From positions 1 to 8,963 of the forward strand of contig JAJZCJ010000123.1 in NCBI GenBank assembly GCA_021846145.1: a stretch of DNA of 8,963 nucleotides, read 5' to 3'. Source of the DNA: Bacillota bacterium (GTDB taxonomy: Bacteria > Bacillota > Bacilli > Alicyclobacillales > SLC66). Both the position numbers and the translations under genes were made by a program. Below, piece after piece: positions 6,436 to 8,963 of the stretch; position 1 is the first letter of the stretch; each line of letters begins with the position of its first letter. Under the pieces are notes generated by a model. It did not search any database and was not told the DNA's origin. It was given only the letters and a program-made list of their open reading frames with translations.

Positions 6436-6469
6436 GGACTTGTCCATTTAAGGCCTGTGAAAGGAAACG

Positions 6470-7591
6470 GTGGTGAAAGATACGAGCATGTGGCGGCGAT
6501 TTGCGGATCAAATAATAGATCAGGCTAATATGGATCGAGAGCGATCCCCACTGTTTTTGCGATGGAATTATGAAAATGGCTGTATACTCAGTGCGTTATT
6601 AGATGTCTGGAAAATGACTGGGGAAAATTGCTATTTGAGATTTGTTTGTGATTGTGCAACTGCTTTGATTAGTCAGGAGGGAGTGATACAGGGTTATTAT
6701 CTGAAGGAATATAACCTCGATTCCATTCGCGAAGGGCAGATGTTGTTCGATGTTTTTAAGATCACCAATGATCAGCGTTTTCACCATGCGATAAACACGC
6801 TGGTATTACAAATCCAGTCACAACCGAGGACAATTAGTGGCGGATTTTGGCATAAGAAAATTTATCCAAATCAAATGTGGCTTGATGGCATCTATATGTA
6901 CGCTCCGTTTTTGGCTCAATACGCTCATGTATTTGAGTCTCGTGCATGGGTTGACCTGGTAGTCGATCAAATGCAGTTGATTTATGAACACACAAAAGAT
7001 CCGCATACTGGATTGCTTGTTCATGGCTGGGATGAATCATGTATACAACGTTGGTCTGATTCGGTTACGGGGCGCTCTCCTTATGCTTGGGGGAGAGCAA
7101 TGGGATGGTTCATGATGGCAATAGTTGATGTGCTGGAATATTTACCGCTAGGTCACTATGGCCACCATCTTCTTCAACGCATGCTAAATGAACTGTCTGA
7201 TCACGTCATTAAGGTGCAACAGAAGGACACTGGCCTATGGCTACAGGTACTTGATCAGCCTGCTGCTGTGAATAACTATGACGAATCTTCCTGTTCCTCT
7301 ATGTTTGTCTATGCAATCGCTAAAGGAGTCGGCATGGGTGTTCTTCCCACATCTATGTTGGGTCATGCAAAGTGGGCCTATCAAGGTCTGATGAGTTACG
7401 GGATACGGACGGAAAAATCAACTGACACCATTCATCTTAAAAACTGTAATTCTGTGGCTGGCCTAGGTGGCAATCCGTATCGAGACGGTTCGTTGCGCTA
7501 TTATCTCTCAGAACCGGTGGTGGAGGATGATCCAAAGGGAATCTTTGCGTTCATTAAAGCGTCGCTTTACATGGAAAAATCAGATAAATAG
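6470..7591 (+). CDS. GH105 unsaturated rhamnogalacturonyl/glucuronyl hydrolase (YteR/YesR-like)
   Basis: 373 residues, the usual single-domain (alpha/alpha)6-barrel size, with no signal peptide, so cytoplasmic. GH105 enzymes hydrate the double bond of 4,5-unsaturated uronic acids left by lyases, releasing the terminal sugar. Visible signatures: LDSIREGQMLF with D84, FWHKK with H128, MWLDGIYMYAPFL with D139, HGWDE with H185, YAWGRAMGW with W207/R209, and NYDESSCSSMFVYAIAKG (269-286). These acidic, His, Trp and Arg positions sit at a constant offset of four from the active-site residues I recall for Bacillus YteR (D88, H132, D143, H189, W211, R213), so an active enzyme is expected. AAAGGA (6460-6465) supports a GTG start; GTG 6473 has slightly better spacing than 6470. 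The next gene's ribosome binding site overlaps this stop codon. GH88 is the nearest alternative family. Confidence 0.9.
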   Translation: MVKDTSMWRRFADQIIDQANMDRERSPLFLRWNYENGCILSALLDVWKMTGENCYLRFVCDCATALISQEGVIQGYYLKEYNLDSIREGQMLFDVFKITNDQRFHHAINTLVLQIQSQPRTISGGFWHKKIYPNQMWLDGIYMYAPFLAQYAHVFESRAWVDLVVDQMQLIYEHTKDPHTGLLVHGWDESCIQRWSDSVTGRSPYAWGRAMGWFMMAIVDVLEYLPLGHYGHHLLQRMLNELSDHVIKVQQKDTGLWLQVLDQPAAVNNYDESSCSSMFVYAIAKGVGMGVLPTSMLGHAKWAYQGLMSYGIRTEKSTDTIHLKNCNSVAGLGGNPYRDGSLRYYLSEPVVEDDPKGIFAFIKASLYMEKSDK

Positions 7592-7605
7592 GAGTGATGT
7601 TATTT

Positions 7606-8940
7606 ATGCACACTAAATCAAATTGGGAAACGATGCAACCTGATATTCCAAGTGTAACATTTAATATCATAAATTATGGCGCGATTGGTGATGGGACATT
7701 CTTGAATACTGCTGTCATCCAGAAAACGATCGATGACTGCGCAAAAGCCGGTGGAGGTAGGATTGTTATTCCAGCTGGTATTTGGCTAACTGGGCCAATA
7801 TCATTGCGAAGCCGAATCGATTTACACTTAGAGGCTGGTGCCTTGGTGTTATTTAGTAGGAATTTTGACGATTATCCTTTAGTTCATTCAAATTATGAAG
7901 GCATCTCGACTATACGTTGCCAAGCTCCGATTAATGGTGAGGAGTTAGAAGACGTTGCGATTACTGGAGATGGAATTTTTGACGGAGCTGGGGACGCATG
8001 GAGGCCGGTTAAACAAAGCAAAATGACACAGAACCAATGGCAACGCCTTTTGTCGTCGGGTGGGATCGTAAAGGAGAGTGACAATGAGGCCATCTGGTGG
8101 CCGACAATCAACGCGCTGCACGGTGCTGAGCTTGCGCAGCAATTGTACGCAGAAGGCGTATTGGATCCTAAATTATTTGAACCTGCACGCGATTTTTTAC
8201 GGCCAACTCTTGTACGTTTTCAAAGCTGCAAACGTATTCTCATGGACGGCCCCACATTTCAAAATTCACCAGCATGGTGCCTGCATCTTTTTCTATCTGA
8301 GCATATTACGATCCGTCATATTGCAGTACGTAATCCTTGGTACGCGCAAAATGGTGATGGAATAGATCTCGACTCTTGCACCTATGTTCAACTTGAAAAC
8401 AGTGCATTTGATGTGGGGGATGACGCGATATGTTTGAAATCCGGAAAAAATGAGGCTGGAAGGGCTTTGGGGAGGCAGAGTGCGTATATGTCTATTCGCG
8501 GATGCACCGTCTTTCACGGACATGGCGGGTTTGTGGTGGGAAGTGAAATGTCAGGTGGCATTCACGATATTCATGTATCGGATTGTACGTTTATTGGCAC
8601 GGATGTTGGGCTGCGATTCAAGAGTGCGCGTGGTCGAGGTGGTATCATTGAAAACATCGTGATCGAACGTATTCGTATGATTGACATTGTAAAGGAGGCT
8701 GTCTCAATTCATATGTTTTATGATGGATCGGAGAATACAGGACAGTCGTTAGATGCAGGGGAAGAGTTGTCAGAGGGAACACCAATCTTTCGTGATATAT
8801 CAATACGTGACGTACAGTGTGTAAGGGCACAGACAGCACTTTTGGTAAATGTGCTTCCGGAAATGCCTATTGAGGGGTTGTCCATAGATGGGATGACCAT
8901 CCAGTCTGATGTGGGCATTGTCATCAATCATGGGTATTGA
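7606..8940 (+). CDS. GH28 polygalacturonase-like glycoside hydrolase, possibly frameshifted at C-terminus
   Basis: 444 residues of a right-handed parallel beta-helix enzyme without a signal peptide, so probably an intracellular exo-acting galacturonosidase on imported oligomers. It opens with the pectate-lyase-3-like segment NYGAIGDGTFLNT (23-35). Catalytic motifs are complete: NGDGID (249-254, D251), GDDAICLKSG (271-280, D272 and D273), GHG (305-307, H306) and RFK (337-339). The Asp spacing of 21 equals that in fungal polygalacturonase II (D180/D201/D202). Start ATG 7606 is chosen because AGGAG (7590-7594), overlapping the GH105 stop, lies 11 nt upstream; GTG 7594 and ATG 7597 are in frame but too close to it. 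The C-terminus ends abruptly mid-coil (VGIVINHGY); a frameshift is possible. Rhamnogalacturonan hydrolase activity is an alternative specificity. Confidence 0.88.
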   Translation: MHTKSNWETMQPDIPSVTFNIINYGAIGDGTFLNTAVIQKTIDDCAKAGGGRIVIPAGIWLTGPISLRSRIDLHLEAGALVLFSRNFDDYPLVHSNYEGISTIRCQAPINGEELEDVAITGDGIFDGAGDAWRPVKQSKMTQNQWQRLLSSGGIVKESDNEAIWWPTINALHGAELAQQLYAEGVLDPKLFEPARDFLRPTLVRFQSCKRILMDGPTFQNSPAWCLHLFLSEHITIRHIAVRNPWYAQNGDGIDLDSCTYVQLENSAFDVGDDAICLKSGKNEAGRALGRQSAYMSIRGCTVFHGHGGFVVGSEMSGGIHDIHVSDCTFIGTDVGLRFKSARGRGGIIENIVIERIRMIDIVKEAVSIHMFYDGSENTGQSLDAGEELSEGTPIFRDISIRDVQCVRAQTALLVNVLPEMPIEGLSIDGMTIQSDVGIVINHGY

Positions 8941-8963
8941 CATTGCGTCAGCAAAGTATTATG

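Noticed and set aside
6433..6469. Readthrough of the transporter TGA, giving a basic tail GLVHLRPVK
   Set aside because: A basic C-terminal tail would be normal for an MFS protein, but the frame continues without recognisable similarity, so a nonsense mutation cannot be argued from this window alone.
6146..6511. 121-codon minus-strand open frame
   Set aside because: It lies antisense to the transporter end and the GH105 start, has no family resemblance, and both overlapped genes have clear signatures.
7046..7053. Third copy of CAACGTTG, seen as a possible extra operator
   Set aside because: It is inside the GH105 coding sequence, the flanks are not palindromic beyond the core, and an 8-mer of this kind can occur by chance.
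1..8963. CRISPR arrays, tRNA/rRNA genes, insertion-sequence terminal repeats, riboswitches
   Set aside because: Looked for by eye on both strands; no regularly spaced repeats, cloverleaf, transposase frame or known riboswitch core was seen.

Overview
The window looks like chromosome of a low-to-mid GC Gram-positive bacterium of the Bacillales, plausibly Alicyclobacillaceae or Paenibacillaceae. This rests on strong AGGAGG-type ribosome binding sites, GTG/TTG starts, a Bacillus-type Cro/C1 repressor remnant, a Tn916-like integrase remnant, and YteR-type pectin genes. The genus is inferred, not shown.

Left part (1-540): no intact gene. A minus-strand hairpin terminator (39-71) lies downstream of a decayed minus-strand tyrosine-recombinase fragment (about 243-374). 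A promoter-like block (468-496) leads into the first large gene.

Middle (541-3772): two tandem paralogous plus-strand genes (541-2010 and 2306-3772). Each encodes an uncharacterised N-terminal region of about 240 residues, with a winged-helix-like end, fused to a class I SAM-dependent methyltransferase domain. The proteins align without a gap over 486 residues, with about 294 identities (60%) by hand count. They also share a promoter-like block upstream. A truncated Xre/Cro-type HTH gene lies between them on the minus strand (2023-2151). Their substrate is unknown, and this pair is the best candidate here for undescribed biology.

Right-middle (3773-5113): a convergent minus-strand DHA1/MdtG-like drug-efflux MFS gene starts at 4982. 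The divergent region that follows holds a perfect 22-bp palindrome (5055-5076). The palindrome overlaps the -35 element of a good rightward promoter and sits just upstream of a weaker leftward one.

Right part (5114-8963): a rightward operon. It begins with the truncated N-terminus of a Rossmann NAD(P)-dependent epimerase/dehydratase (decayed glycine motif), overlapping an MFS transporter by ATGA. Next come a GH105 unsaturated rhamnogalacturonyl/glucuronyl hydrolase and a GH28 polygalacturonase-like enzyme. Neither hydrolase has a signal peptide. A reasonable model is import of pectin oligosaccharides by the MFS carrier, then cytoplasmic trimming by GH28 and GH105. The GH28 frame may be cut short by a 19-nt frameshifting event near the window end.

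Three separate truncated genes (integrase, Xre, epimerase) in the intergenic spaces indicate repeated gene loss and past mobile-element activity.
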